A DNA stretch of 64,000 nucleotides from Cynocephalus volans. Its lineage: Eukaryota; Chordata; Mammalia; Dermoptera; Cynocephalidae. Where the stretch lies: contig NC_084463.1 in NCBI RefSeq assembly GCF_027409185.1, positions 71,905,852 to 71,969,851 on the forward strand, given 5' to 3'. The translations under genes and the position numbers were made by a program. The notes below the pieces were generated by a model, which made no database searches, had not been told where the DNA came from, and worked only from the letters and a program-made list of their open reading frames with translations. This document shows, piece after piece, positions 11,058-23,700 of the stretch (position 1 is the first letter of the stretch; each line of letters opens with the position of its first letter).

Positions 11058-14000
11058 TAATGAACAATCCCTAAATTTCAGTGGCTTAAAACTACAACTG
11101 TGTCATGATATTCCACTGGAGTCTCTACTCCAAGCTATCCTCACTTCAAGACCCAGGCTGATGGAACAGCCGCCACTTACAGCTCTGCCCTTCACTATAG
11201 CAGAGGCAAAGAGCTATTATTAAATTTCACATTGACCCCTAAAGCTCTAAAACACCAAAGATTGGAAAATGATACCCTGTCACATGGCGGGGAGGAGATC
11301 AGAAATATTTAGTAGATAATATTAATCGTAATCACAATGGGATTTTTCTTGCCAAAAAAGGAAACATTTCCTTAAATATTTATTTATACTAGTTTTTTGA
11401 ATTAGAAATGAATGCAAATGATCCAAAATCCATTTTTTAGTTTTACTAAAAACTTACTATTTTTTAGTAAAACGTTTTTCTCCCTCACATCTCATCTCAG
11501 CCACCCAGTTCTCTTTTCCAGGAGTAAGAAATGTTACTCATTTCTTGTGAATCCTTCCATCTACTTTATGTATTAATGAGCATGTCTATTAAGCCCTTTT
11601 TTTTACCCAAAGGGTAGCATACTTTATATCCTATTCCACATTTCACTTTTTCTTAATTAATATATGTTTGAGACTGTTCTAATCAGTAACAAACAGCTGC
11701 CTCATTCTATTAAATAGCTATGTAGTAACCCAGTACATAAATCCGTAACTTAGTTAATAATCCCTTACCATAGCTCACTTGAGTTTGTTTCAATATTTTG
11801 CTTTTTAAAAGAAATATTGTTATTAATATCCTTTTACATATGTCGTTTCACAGATGAGAGTATATCTGTTGAAAACTATCATTTGAGGGCTAGGTAGAGA
11901 AAGAACTGGAAAAGCAATTCACTGATTTGGTGATATGAAGTTCATGGATGATTGTTACACTTCTGCTGTGTAACAGAGATGCAAAAGAAATTACTCAAAG
12001 CAATATAGATGCAATATAGTCCCAAAGGGACTGCACCTCAGAAACTCCTCTGTTAAAGGAGGAATTGGGTACAGCCCTGACTCAAAATTAGCTTCTATTT
12101 TTATTGTAAAGACAAGGAAGTTTCACAAGAAAAATAAGTTGATTGAATCATTTCAAAAAAGAACATACAGACATTGACTATGTAACAATTGTTATCCATG
12201 GCTAAGTATCTCTTAAACAATGGAACATAGGAACATCATTAAAACTAACAGCATGACATTCCAAAGTACAATTAGTGAGAAGTTAAGTTCATCAAACTGG
12301 GATCATTATCTATTTTAAAATATAACCTCTCTTTAAACGATTTAAGCAAGCATTACATTTCTATGATTAAATCTATATGTGACTGTATCTTAAGTTTCCA
12401 TTAACAAAAATTTTCCCTTCAGCAAACATTTCTCATGTATTTTCCTACAGCAATTCTTTTCAAATCTATTAAGGAAATCAATACATTAACAACCAGTTAA
12501 GAATCAGTGTATACAATCCCTTACCTAAACAGTGATTAGAGTTGATTTGATGGGCTCTTGCCTCCTGACTAAGGACTTTTGCCCCATAAGATTTTTAGCT
12601 AAAAGTCTTATCTAATAATCACATGAAAATCAAAACTTCTAATCGTCTACAGATGATCCCAACAATAAGTGCATGGATAGAGAGATGGGGGCAGAAGTCA
12701 AAATAGGATGATTTTTGTACAGATCAACTAAATAAAGGGAATTTATTGGCTCACCAACTAACAAGCAAAGCCTTAGAGTAGTTTTAGTTGTCGTTTGATA
12801 CACTGTTATTTTGGTTCTGCCCTTGAGTGATGGCAGAACCAAATCCTATCTATCCTTTAGGATAGATTTCACTGTGGCGGACTAATAACCACAAGCATTA
12901 CATTTCCACCAAGAACGATCCTGAGATGAGAAAGTAGAAGAGTGTACAAAGACAATCTTGGGAAAATGTTGCCAAAGAAAGCACTCATAGAAAATGTTTT
13001 CTTTTATATTTCCAGGCTTGATTTTAATGGTTCTAATGAATGCCTTTATTTGGTTGGGGGTTGGAGGAGAAATAAAGGGAAAAAAGGAACTTCATTTTAC
13101 AGGCACTGTGCAAAGTGCTTTATATGTGCATTTCATTTAGGCTTTATAATAACCATAGCAAATGCTAATGTCTTTATATTACAGAATCTTAGGCTTAGAA
13201 GCAGGAATTTTCCATGATCAGCAACTGGTGAGCAGCAGTGACACCAAGTTTCTACTGCAGGACTCTCCGACTTCAAGGATCCTTTTCTTCTTGAGGCTAG
13301 ATTAACAGATCACAAATCAGCCTAATCTAGCTGAACTTTTTCTCCATTATGCTCTAGTCAATGTCTTTGTTTTTTAAGCACACAAAGTTTGATGATAATG
13401 TTCTCTGATATTGCTGAGTTATCTCAACCTTGCTATTTCTGATTCTATAGCTCTCAATGTGAGAAAATGTCTTAGGACAGTTGGCACTAAAACAAAATAG
13501 ATTCTGACTCAGAATCCTGACACTGACTCAGGACTCGCCCTTAGAACTGCTAGAGAAATATTGGATTCATGGCACATTTTGCATTTTTGGAGATATTAGA
13601 CTCAGTAATAACAAGTGGAATTCTTTAGAAACCTGAAGTTAGAAGAAATCTGACTCGTGGTTCCACCATCTTTAAACATTACGTGACTTCCCCAGACTTG
13701 TTTCTTCATTTTCCCCCAGTTCAGATAACAGCACCCCCTTATTCCAACATCTTTCTCTTGAAACCTCAGGCTTCTTTGACTTCTTTATTTTGCTCACAGA
13801 CTGCATTCCCTCATTTGCCATATCCTGTGCATTCTGCTGGACTGTGTCTAGAGAGGGCAAAATAAAAGGGTGCAGCAGAAGAGTGGCAAAATGGACAGGA
13901 GGAGACACACATGAAAGACATTGCTCAGTCTTTGTAACTAACTACAAGTCTGTACTCACGTTGCCTCCACTCTCACCAACTTTCACCTTATCTTCACCTC

Positions 14001-14295
14001 CAGAAGAGCAACCATCCCTCTAAGACTGGATCACTTTCCACTTTGTCCATGATACAGTCCCATATAAAATTTACTTTTGACACAGACTTAGCAAGTCTTG
14101 GAATCAATTTTGATATGACCAGTGTCTTAGAGCAGAAGAGGTTGACCTAGAACCTGTTCAAAACAGGGACTGGGGCAAAACTGGAGTCAAGAAACTGTCT
14201 CAAATTCAGGTGCTGATGAGGAGTCACAATCCAGTGAGTAAAAGGAATTAATAGGAAAATGAAAAGACAAAGATATTAAGAATGCCTCATTTAAA
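11058..14295. other. Right copy of taat, then non-coding flank
   Basis: Bases 11058-11061 repeat the target site. From 11062 to about 11200 the sequence continues an old interspersed repeat ('cagtggcttaaaac' phrase) whose left part ends at 2000. Bases 13097-13165 look like a MIR fragment (aggcactgtgcaaagtgc). The rest is AT-rich with only short chance open frames; I see no gene. Confidence 0.6.
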
Positions 14296-15750
14296 TTTTT
14301 TTAATTTTTTTATTGGTTATGAATATTCATGGGATACAAAACTGATTGTCACCACTTGTGCCCAAGATGTGATGGCGAGATCCATACTGGCAGCATGCCC
14401 ACTATTACAAATTGTGATTATACCCCATGTCCCCCACACAATTATCTCTGACCTCTCTTCCCATCTCCCTTTCCCCAACTCCACTTTGTATCCCTAGGTA
14501 TGCTCTCCCTCTGTAGGTCCAACACACCACTGTGGTCTTTCTTTCCTTCCTTCTTTTCCTCTTTGCTCCCATTTATGAGTGAGTACATGACATGTGATAT
14601 TTATTCCTCTGTGCTTTGCTTATTTCACTTGACATAAGTTTCTCCAAGTTCATCCATATAGTTGCAAATGGGAGAATTTCATTCTTTTTTATGGCAGAGT
14701 AGTATTCCATGGCATATATATACCACTTTTTTCTTATCCAATCATCCATTGATGGACATTTAGGTTAGTTCCATATCTTGGTTAGTGTAAATAAACCTAT
14801 GATAAACATGGGAGTGCAGGTATCCCTTCAACATGATGACTTCCATTTCTTTGGGTATATACCCAGAAGTAGGATTGCTGGATCATATAGCAGTTCTATA
14901 GTAGTTTGAGAAACCTCTATACCGTTTTCAATAAAGGTTGTACGAATTTACAGTCCCACCAACGGTGCAGGATCATACCCTTCTCTCCACTCCCTCGTCA
15001 GCATTTGTTATTCTCTGTCTTTTTGATTATAGCCAGTCTAACTGGGCTGAGGTGGTATCTCAATGTGGTTTTAATTTGCATCTCCCTGATGACTAAGGAT
15101 GTTGAGCATTTTTTCACGTACCTGTTGACCATTTGTATGTCTTCCTTTGAAAAATATCTATTCAGTTCCTTTGCCCATTTTTTAAGTTAGTTATTGGTTT
15201 TTCTACTGTGTAATTGCTTGAGTTCCTCATATATTATGGATATCAATCCCTTGTCAGATGCGTAGTTACCAAAAGTTTTCTCCCACTCTGTAGGTTGTCG
15301 TTTCATTCCGTTGATTGTTTCCTTTGCTGCACAGAAGCTTTTTAGTTTGATATAGTTTGCTTATTTTCTCTTTTGTTGCTTGTGCTTTCATGCTCATGTT
15401 CATAAAGTCTGTGCCCAGACCTAGTTCCTGAAGTGTTCCATCTATATTTTCCCTTAGTAATTTTACAGTTTCAGTTATACTGAAGTCTTTAATCCATTTT
15501 AAGTTAGATTTTATTATACGGTGAGAGACACAAGTCTAGTTTCATTCTTCTGCATATGGATATCCAGTTTTCCCAGCTCCATTTATTGAAAAGGCAGTCT
15601 TTTCCCCAATGCAGGTTTTTGTTGCCTTTGTCAAATATCAGATGGCTGTAATCCAGAGGGGTGATTTGTGGGTTCTCTATTCTGCTCCACTGGCCCGAGT
15701 GTCTATTTTTATGCCAGTACTATGCTGTTTTGGTTACTATAGCTTTGTAA
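14296..15750 (-). mobile_element. 5'-truncated L1 (3' UTR and ORF2 C-terminal region)
   Basis: Read on the minus strand, the segment ends in an A-rich tail (T-rich at 14296-14312) and encodes degraded ORF2 C-terminal sequence. Recognisable landmarks are the reverse complements of the 'ggaatactattcagc' and 'caacggtgcagg' type L1 phrases around 14700-14970. Many stops are present. It is more diverged than the copy at 40.4 kb. Confidence 0.85.
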
Positions 15751-16040
15751 AAAAAATTTCAACAGAATTCTAGAAGTTTGTCCATTTTAGAGCCATTCTT
15801 TAGTCCAAAAATCAAATTCCATCCAGCAAGTACTGTGATTCCAATAATGTAAAGTTTTTAAACTGTCTAGTAGAGATCCTGATCCATATATTGTATTCAT
15901 AATATGCAAAGATAAAAGAATATTTCATTAACACCAGACATTCTCATTGTCTCAAAGCTGAAATAAATTTTAAAAACCAATGATACTTAAAATAAGGGGC
16001 TCTGAATTTTACATGTTTTGTTAAACTTCATATAGACTAA

Positions 16041-16417
16041 CTAAAATTTTGGTTTTCTAGACTCGGTAATACTACATTGCCTATAAGGTTTAGTGGCTTT
16101 TTGCTTCAGCTCCTGCAACTGTTCAGTTTGTTCATCACAAAAGTCATTAAGTTTTTCTTCTGAGAGAGAGGTGCCAAAACATACCTTTTCAGTTGAATTT
16201 TGTCTGTTTTCATTAGCTTGTTGCCATAACACTGCTGTATACATCTCTCATTCCTGCAAGAGCGCTGGGACTTGTCAGAAGCAATGGTCTCATGTCTCCT
16301 AAATTCATCCTTCACATCCTGGTCGCCCAGCGATTCGAGGTCTGGGGACAGAGGCCGGTGCAGCTGTGAAATGCGCCTATACCACGTCTCGGCACAGGAA
16401 GCGTGCCCTGCTGGCAT
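16041..16417 (-). pseudogene. SDHAF3P: Processed pseudogene of SDHAF3 (ACN9)
   Basis: SDHAF3 is a mitochondrial LYR-family assembly factor that helps mature the iron-sulfur subunit of succinate dehydrogenase. The minus strand from the ATG at 16415-16417 reads an eroded version: SQLHRPLSPDLESLGDQ, VKDEFRRHETI, then [22 protein letters not shown] and the terminal KPKF followed by TAG at 16041. These blocks match my recollection of the human protein (about 125 residues) in order and spacing. The LYR position reads W-Y-R. A frameshift near 16260 and an in-frame TGA at 16248-16250 (replacing Trp) destroy it. Exon sequence is continuous, with no introns, so it arose by retroposition. No clear poly(A) tail or target duplication remains. 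Confidence 0.85.
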
Positions 16418-16499
16418 TGCGCCGTTCCTGGGTGCTGAGCACACCTGCCAAGAATGCCTCTTTTTTAAATTATTAGATTCAATAGACATGTCACTCCGT

Positions 16500-18855
16500 C
16501 AAACTGCTATAAGAGCTTCTAAGTATTTATTATCTGTGTCTATAATTATCTCATTATAGAATAATAACAAACAGTTCATGCAGCAGCAAGGACCACATTT
16601 TGAGTAGCATTGGTCTATAGTGTACAATTAAAGATATGCATTACAGAGAGGAAAAAAACTTCTGGAAACTGCACGTAGCTGGGTCCTGAAAGCTGAAGTG
16701 AGACTGTAGCATCTTCACCACCCCTGACAGTTAATGCTGCGTCTGATATTGTGATAGGGACAGAGGGATCCCGGTAACTGGAACAGGGAGAGGTGGGAAA
16801 GCTCAGAGAGAAATTGGTTAAAAAAAACTGAACCTCACTTTTTATTCTTCCCTCAAAGTACTTTTATTATTGAAAATCTTCTAACTACTTACAATAAATC
16901 TTCTTTAGTTAAGTTTGACCTTCCAGTGAACAGTCTCTGATTAAAAACATAAAACAGGAAAACAAACTAACCACAAAAGCTCTCACCCACACCCTTTCTT
17001 CCCTACTTGCTGGCTTCCTCCTTGAACTTCAGGACTCAGCTCAGAGGCCACCTTCTCTGAGACACCTCACTATTCCTCTGGCTCTGTTGGATATTGTACC
17101 CATGTGCTCCCTAAATACTTGTCACCCTCCATTGTAACTATTGCTTCAAATTTATCCCACATCAAACTGCAACTCCCTCGAGTTATTTACCTCTCTTAGT
17201 CAAGGGAGCAGTAAGGCATGAGGTGGGTGCTAAACAGACGGTTGTTGAATAAATGAGTAAATGGATCTCTAAAGCTAGGAAGGAAGAGTGAGTAGGAGTT
17301 GCCGGGCCACAAATCTGGAGAGAAAGGGCATTCCAAGTCATAGGAACCACGTCAGCAAGGGCACAGAGGTGTTAGGTGACATGAGTCAAAAAAAAAGGGC
17401 AGGCACTTTTGGTGTATATTTTGGAGAGAAAATGATGAAGCATTCAACTTGTCAACTTATAATTAAGAGCATGACATTTTATTTAATAAATGAAACAATC
17501 GAGTTAAATGACTCCACAATGTTCATTTCTGACTTTAAATATTTAATGATTCATTTACTACATTCCTCCATTCAATGATCATTTGATCAGAGCATCCGAT
17601 CTGTTTTTGAAGCAGGCAGAACATAAATTAAAACTAAATAATGTACTCAGCTCACAAGCACACCAAAGTACCCTCTGCTACATGCAAACTACATTTTCTC
17701 AGCAACTCAGTAGACAAACATTATTTCAGTAAATGTGCAGGGGAAAGAGTGAACTGGTCTCCCAAAGATTTACTTAAGGGAGATTTTCTGTACATAACAA
17801 CAACAACAACAAAAAAGAAAAACAAAACCAAAATTGAATGGCTTAAAATGACAATCCGTCATGGTTCTGTGGGTTGGCATTTACAGCTGTGTACTTCTGG
17901 CTCAGGTGTTCACATGTGGTTGCCATCAGGCGACTTCACTCACACGTCTGGCACCCGGCTGGAAGGGCTGAAACAGCCTGACCCTCTCCAGGCAGCTTCT
18001 CCATCTGGCTGGCTTGGGCTTCCTCACAGTGTGTGGTCTCAGCAACTTCACACTTCATAAGTGGCAGCTCAGGGCTCCAAAACCAGGTGTTTGAAGACAG
18101 AAAGTGAAGGCTGCCAATCTCTTAAGGCATCATGTCACTTTTGCCTTATTCTAAAACAGTCACAGAATCCATCTAGATTTAAGAGGAAAAGACATAAACC
18201 TAACCTCTTGATGGAGGGGAGATGGAATGCCAGAAATGTACAAACTTGATCCCTGAAAGGTCAGTAGGAAACACAGCTTTTGCGGGAGAGTCTTTTCTGA
18301 ACCATAGACACGGCAAGTGATAGACCAGCTGATACCTAGAAGTTGATTTGTAAATGATCCTATCAGTAAAGCTTTCCCAACGAAATTAACAGGATCATCA
18401 TAGCTGAACCAAAAGTTTGGTTCTACATGGTATGTGACTTTAAGGCACACTTTATTTGTCTTGGAAGTATGCCATTTCAGTGATTATTCTTAGAATCTCA
18501 TTTAGCTCATGGTGATGATGCGGAAGTAACAACCCCTGATTACATGGCTCTCTCTTGGGCAAGGCTCCCAGATTTACACAGGAGATGATTCAATGTGTAG
18601 TTTATAATGTGGATTCAGCTAAAAATATTTCCTTTTTCCTTTGTGTTATCTCATCGCACAGAAATCATTTTCTCAGGAGTCACATGTTCCTTAAGAAGTT
18701 GAAATCCACTTCAAATGAGCTCACTCTGTCCCTTGAGTCATTTCCCAATTGGTTATCTTTCTAAGAAATAAAACAATTTAGTTTTCCTGGATCTCAATTT
18801 TCTCATCTGTCATGTAAGAGGGGTTAATGAAGTGATTTTTTAAAAGATACCATTT
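16500..18855. other. Non-coding interval with old repeat
   Basis: I see no exons. Bases 17840-18150 ('tcatggttctgtgggttggc' phrase) resemble a medium-reiterated ancient mammalian repeat that I cannot name with confidence. The remainder shows nothing recognisable. Confidence 0.5.
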
Positions 18856-18859
18856 AACT

Positions 18860-19080
18860 TTAAGAAGAATTAGCACTCATTGAGCAATGTACTTCGATGT
18901 GACAAGCACTAAAGTAGATACACATTGCACACTTTATTTCATTTAGCTCTCCCGAAAGCCATTTTTGGAACATATTACTCCTATTGTTATTATTCCCATT
19001 TTCTAGTGAAGGAAACCAAACCATACGGAGGCTAATGGGCCCAATTTCACATGCTTAGTAAAAAAGAAAGTCAGGATTCA
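18860..19080 (-). repeat. MIR-like SINE
   Basis: The stretch carries the pattern of tissue-wide MIRs: 'gacaagcactaaagtag', 'ttatttcatttagctctc', then a 'gtgaaggaaaccaaac' core and a late 'gctaatgggcccaa'. Diverged; ends approximate. Confidence 0.6.
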
Positions 19081-19529
19081 AGTTTTCTATCTGCCTGTCA
19101 CCAAAATTTTCTCTCTTTCACTTCAAAGTGCTGCCTTCCATCTCAACTTCCCATGAGCCCATGATTATGAAATTATTTGGCATTTGCAGCGAAGCTACTG
19201 AGGGTGTCAATTGTTTGGGGATTGTAATGATTGTGTGTTTTTACTACTTTAGTTTATGTCCTCTCTTTTTATGCCAGAAAGATACTACATGAGCTAGACT
19301 TCCCCTTTATATGCCTAATCATAGGGAAAATTTTTAATGTCAGGGAAAAAATAATTACAATTTTCATTGATACAGTTTACTCATCAACATAGTTATGCTT
19401 TTAATAACTTGACAGATGAAGCATTGCTATTTCCTTTTTAAAACTGAGCGTCATATAGGTTAAGAAACTTGTCCATGTTTGCAGAGTTTTTGAAGCTGGG
19501 ACTCAGGTGTTGACCCTGAGATTTTATGG

Positions 19530-20560
19530 TAGTTAACAACTGTGGAGTGCTACCTCCTGCTTATCAGACCTAATCAAGAAAATGTTATCAATGTAGTGGA
19601 TCGGTGTGCTGTGCTGTTTAATGAAAGCAGAATTCAAGTTGACCTGGGCAAGGCTGTGAATGCATGTTGTTTGGCCCTGCCAAGAACAAAGCAAACTGGT
19701 TGTCCTTGCAATTTGGTATGGAGAAAAGGGCATTAACAGTCAATAGCTGTATAACAAGTGCCAGGGACTGTATTTATTTGCTCCAGTAAAAGTACTACAT
19801 CTGGGTGATAACCTAAAATTGTAGTTAACATATGATTAAGTTTACAATAATCCACAGTCGTTCTCCAAAATCCATTTGACTTCTTCATAGGCCAAATTGA
19901 TTAATTAAAGGGGATGTAGTATGTACCTTCATCCTGCTTGTTCTACATCTTGGATGCTGGCATTAACCTCTGTAATTTCCCCAGATATGTGTTATTTCTT
20001 CTGGCTTATTATTTTGGTAGGGAGGAGATATTCCTGGGACTTCCATTTAGCTATTCCTACAAGAATGACACTTATGCCACGGGTCAGAGTCAATGTAAGG
20101 ATTCTTACAGTTGTGAAGTATGTCTTTTCCAAGTATGCATTTAGCAAATGGGAAAATAACCACAGGATATGTCTATGGACCAGCTGGAACCACTGTAAGT
20201 CAGACTTGAACTAAGACTCCTCATGTCTCCTGGCCACCATAATCCCCCACTTTGACTGTGAGCCACAGTAGCATTTTGGATCCCCTAAAATTAATGTCAA
20301 TTCAGAGACAGTGTTTATTAACCTTCAGATATCTGGACAATGTATTTTCTCAATGAAATGTCACTCACATGGCTACAGGAACATTTGAGGAAAGCAGGAA
20401 AGAAGATGCATGGTGTGTATTTGTTGCAATGGTGCAGACTTTTGCCTCAAAGGGAACTTGCCTCCCCTTCAATCAAGAGGCTCTGGGTTTGTGAACTGAC
20501 TTAAGACTGGAAATTGGGTAAGAAGCTGTGACACTCCAGTGTGACAATTCAGGTCAGGTT
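19530..20560 (-). mobile_element. ERV-L pol fossil (reverse transcriptase region)
   Basis: On the minus strand an open block at 19533-19733 contains HYIDNIFLIRSDKQEVA, an eroded form of the RT active-site segment (YIDD changed to YIDN). Upstream on that strand (plus 19770-20300) are further RT/pro-pol phrases in shifting frames, such as WRTTVDYCKLNH and the valine-rich 'dhgg' region near 20200. The order and wording fit the mammalian ERV-L family. No LTRs or env were found nearby, so it is an internal fragment. Confidence 0.75.
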
Positions 20561-20799
20561 TTTGGCTACTACATTTAGTGCTTTTCCTGTTACATAAATC
20601 AAGCAATGTCCTAGTAGGATGCCTGTCTAATTTCATTTCTAAGACTTCAATCCCTTTGCCAAAGATGTCTTAGGCTAAGACATTTTAATAACTGATACAC
20701 TCTTTTTTACAGTAGATGTACCTACTTTGTCTTTGTCAGTTAAGTGTTGTATTTAAATATGGCCTGAGGATAACTTCGTTATGACAAGCCTCTCCAGTT

Positions 20800-23700
20800 T
20801 CAACTTCTTACGAAGAGCTACACTTGAGTGAATGTTGGCTGGTATGACGGCTGTCCTCCTGGTCTGTTACTGCTGTGCCAAAATCTGATTGTTTCACAAA
20901 TTACACAAAAGAGAAAATATTATTGGCATGTGTATGAAAAAAACATACAGCCAAAGCTAAGGTGAAATGATTTTAGCAGAGCATATGAATCTTTAATCAC
21001 AGATGTCTTCCTCAAAACATTCACTCACCATGCACTCAGGTCCTCATTATGATAGTTTAAATAATCATTTACCCTGAAGAGAGTGAAAGAAACTAACTCT
21101 AATCATAGAGATAAAGTACTTTTGCAAACAATTGAACTTGAAATATCCATTTCTTCATCTGTTCCTTCATTCAGCTAATAGTTATGTTATCTCCTAAGTG
21201 CCAGGCAGAGAAATGCAGGAGTGAGTACAAACTCCTTGCAAAAAAAATTTGTGATGAAGGGAAAAAGAGAGACAGAGCTATAGATTGAAGGGGAAGTATA
21301 ATCCCAGAAAATTTTTTTTCAGGATTGAAGAGGACAGGGATCAGAAGGGGAAGACAGAGAGGAAAATTCCATTGAAAAGAGATTGATTACTGATGTAATA
21401 AAGAAAGAAAATTATTAACCAGTGCAGGAGACCACATGAGCAAGTGAAAGGAACAGCAGGGTCTTCCACAGCACTGTCAATTCTAGTTAAACCCAGGCAA
21501 CTTGCTTTGTTGTCATGTGGGCACCATGCACAGGAAACAGGGATATAAATGTGCTGAACTGGAGGAACACAAACATTTCCGTTCTCAGGTGAATTTGTAA
21601 GAGAAATTCCCTGATTCGGTGAGACAATCAAGGTTCGGGGATTTGCACTAAGGCCTGAAAGTGAGGGTGACCCAATAGAAATCAGTGTTTTGGGTCTTTC
21701 TCGTTTGGGCTGTGACAGTTTATGCCAGTACGAGGAACCCTTATGGCATCAACAGTGGTAGAATTCCAGAATCCTAGAAGCAAGAAGCTCACTCATAGCC
21801 ACTTTCCTGTGGAATCACTGGGCTTGAGTGGGAGGCCACTTTGAGGTCCCTAGTGCCACTGTGTGGCACCACTCCTTTGCCGGAGAAAACCAGAACTGGA
21901 CAAGAGTTAAAGCTGTAAAAACAGATTTTATTCAGGAATTATTGCAACAGGGGAAGAGGGATGCCTATATAAAACTGGGCTTAATTCTGAATACAGAATA
22001 AACAAGTAGAGATTTATAGCCAAGGAGCCTGGTGGGGGTCAGGGGATAAAATATCACTAAAAGGAAACATCAAGGGTAAAGGAGGAATTCTGGCTAAACC
22101 TCAGACAGTTTTTTGGTTTAGGGTGGGGACGGGAGTTGCTAAAGAAACATGACAGAATTCCTGCTGAAGGCAGACTAGGGTGACTAGATACCAAGTGTGG
22201 AGGATGAGGAATTTAATCAGATATGAAGAGTGATCAGATATTGAGAGTGAGGGGTCCTCTCTAAATTGACTTAGCAAGATTCTTGCTACAACTGAGTGCC
22301 GTAGGCCCAGAAAGGACATATGCCTAAGTCAGAGTCTAGAGGGCTTAGAGGAGCCTGACTTGTGTTAGCTCAGAAGGGTGTCTTGTCCCCTTTCACTGCC
22401 AATAGACAGAATATTTGCCTTAATTGGCAAGAATAGCAATGTGGCTCCCTGGCACCAGGATGCACTAGAATTGCTGTAGTTTGTCCAATTTTAATCTGCT
22501 CAATTTTAGTCAATCCAATTTTAGCATCAGAGCTGACAGTGAGAAGCAAATTCTGACTTCAGAGAGGGACCTTGTTGGAGTAGCCAGGTGAGAAGAGGGC
22601 TGGTTCTCTCACTTTCCTATATCTCCATGAAACTCTACCCAGAAAGATACTAATATCTTCAGTTAATGTCTCAATGATCACTACAAAGGCTTTCTTTCCA
22701 AGGAAAAAAGTCATAAAATGGGAATAATAATTCTTAAGAAAAGAATGATTGAAGTGTTTTAGATGATTAAATGAAATATTTATAAAGTGCTCCATTAATG
22801 AAAGCTAATATATGATAACATTTGAGATTTTGAATTCAGGCAGAAAATGCAGGGTGGAGCAAATTTTTTACCCATAGGCTGCCCAAACGATACAGCATCT
22901 AATATTAAAGAAAAGATTGAATTTCCTGGGGCCAAGCAGAGCAGGGTAGGAGCACTGAGACTAGGAGAAGAAACCTAAACTCTGCTTATGTGTTGCCACG
23001 GTCTAATGAGGCCTGGGATGCCACACATTATACAAGGAAAGGCAACGAGGAGGATTACCATTTATGGCATGCCTTCCACGTTCCAGCCTTTATAATATGC
23101 ACTTGACCAGGAACTTCACCAAGGTCACAAAGTTGGTTGGGTGTGGAAGCAAAATTTCAGCCAAAGTCAATATGGTTATAAATGCCATGGGTTTTCATTT
23201 TACCCTCCTGCACTCCTCCCCCATGTCATTACATATCAAGTGCAATTTCATTTCTTAAGTAACCCCCTTCCAGATAGAGAACTCAATGGCAAAATCTAAA
23301 ATGATACCATCTCAAGCAAAGACCTGCTAAGGACTATTGGATGTGAGCAGGTGGCATCAGACCTTAGTACCCTAGGAAGTTTTCTTCCCTAGTCTCACGG
23401 GAATGTAGGAGGTAATCATGCCAATTCCTACTCCTTGTGAGACTCACTGCCAATTAAAGTGAGACCTAGAATGTGTACAGGCCTAAGGAGACGGGAAGAT
23501 AATGAAGACATGAAGACTACCAGAATTCTGGGGTCACACTGACCAGAGCTCAACAACCATCTCCACATCTTACCTGCTGTGTAATCATGGATTAGTTGAA
23601 CACCACCTAGAACATCAGCTTCCTACTGTTTTAAAAATGGAGTCAGCCTCTATTTCCCACCTGCTGAGTCCCCTAAGGATTAAATGCACAAAGCATGCAG

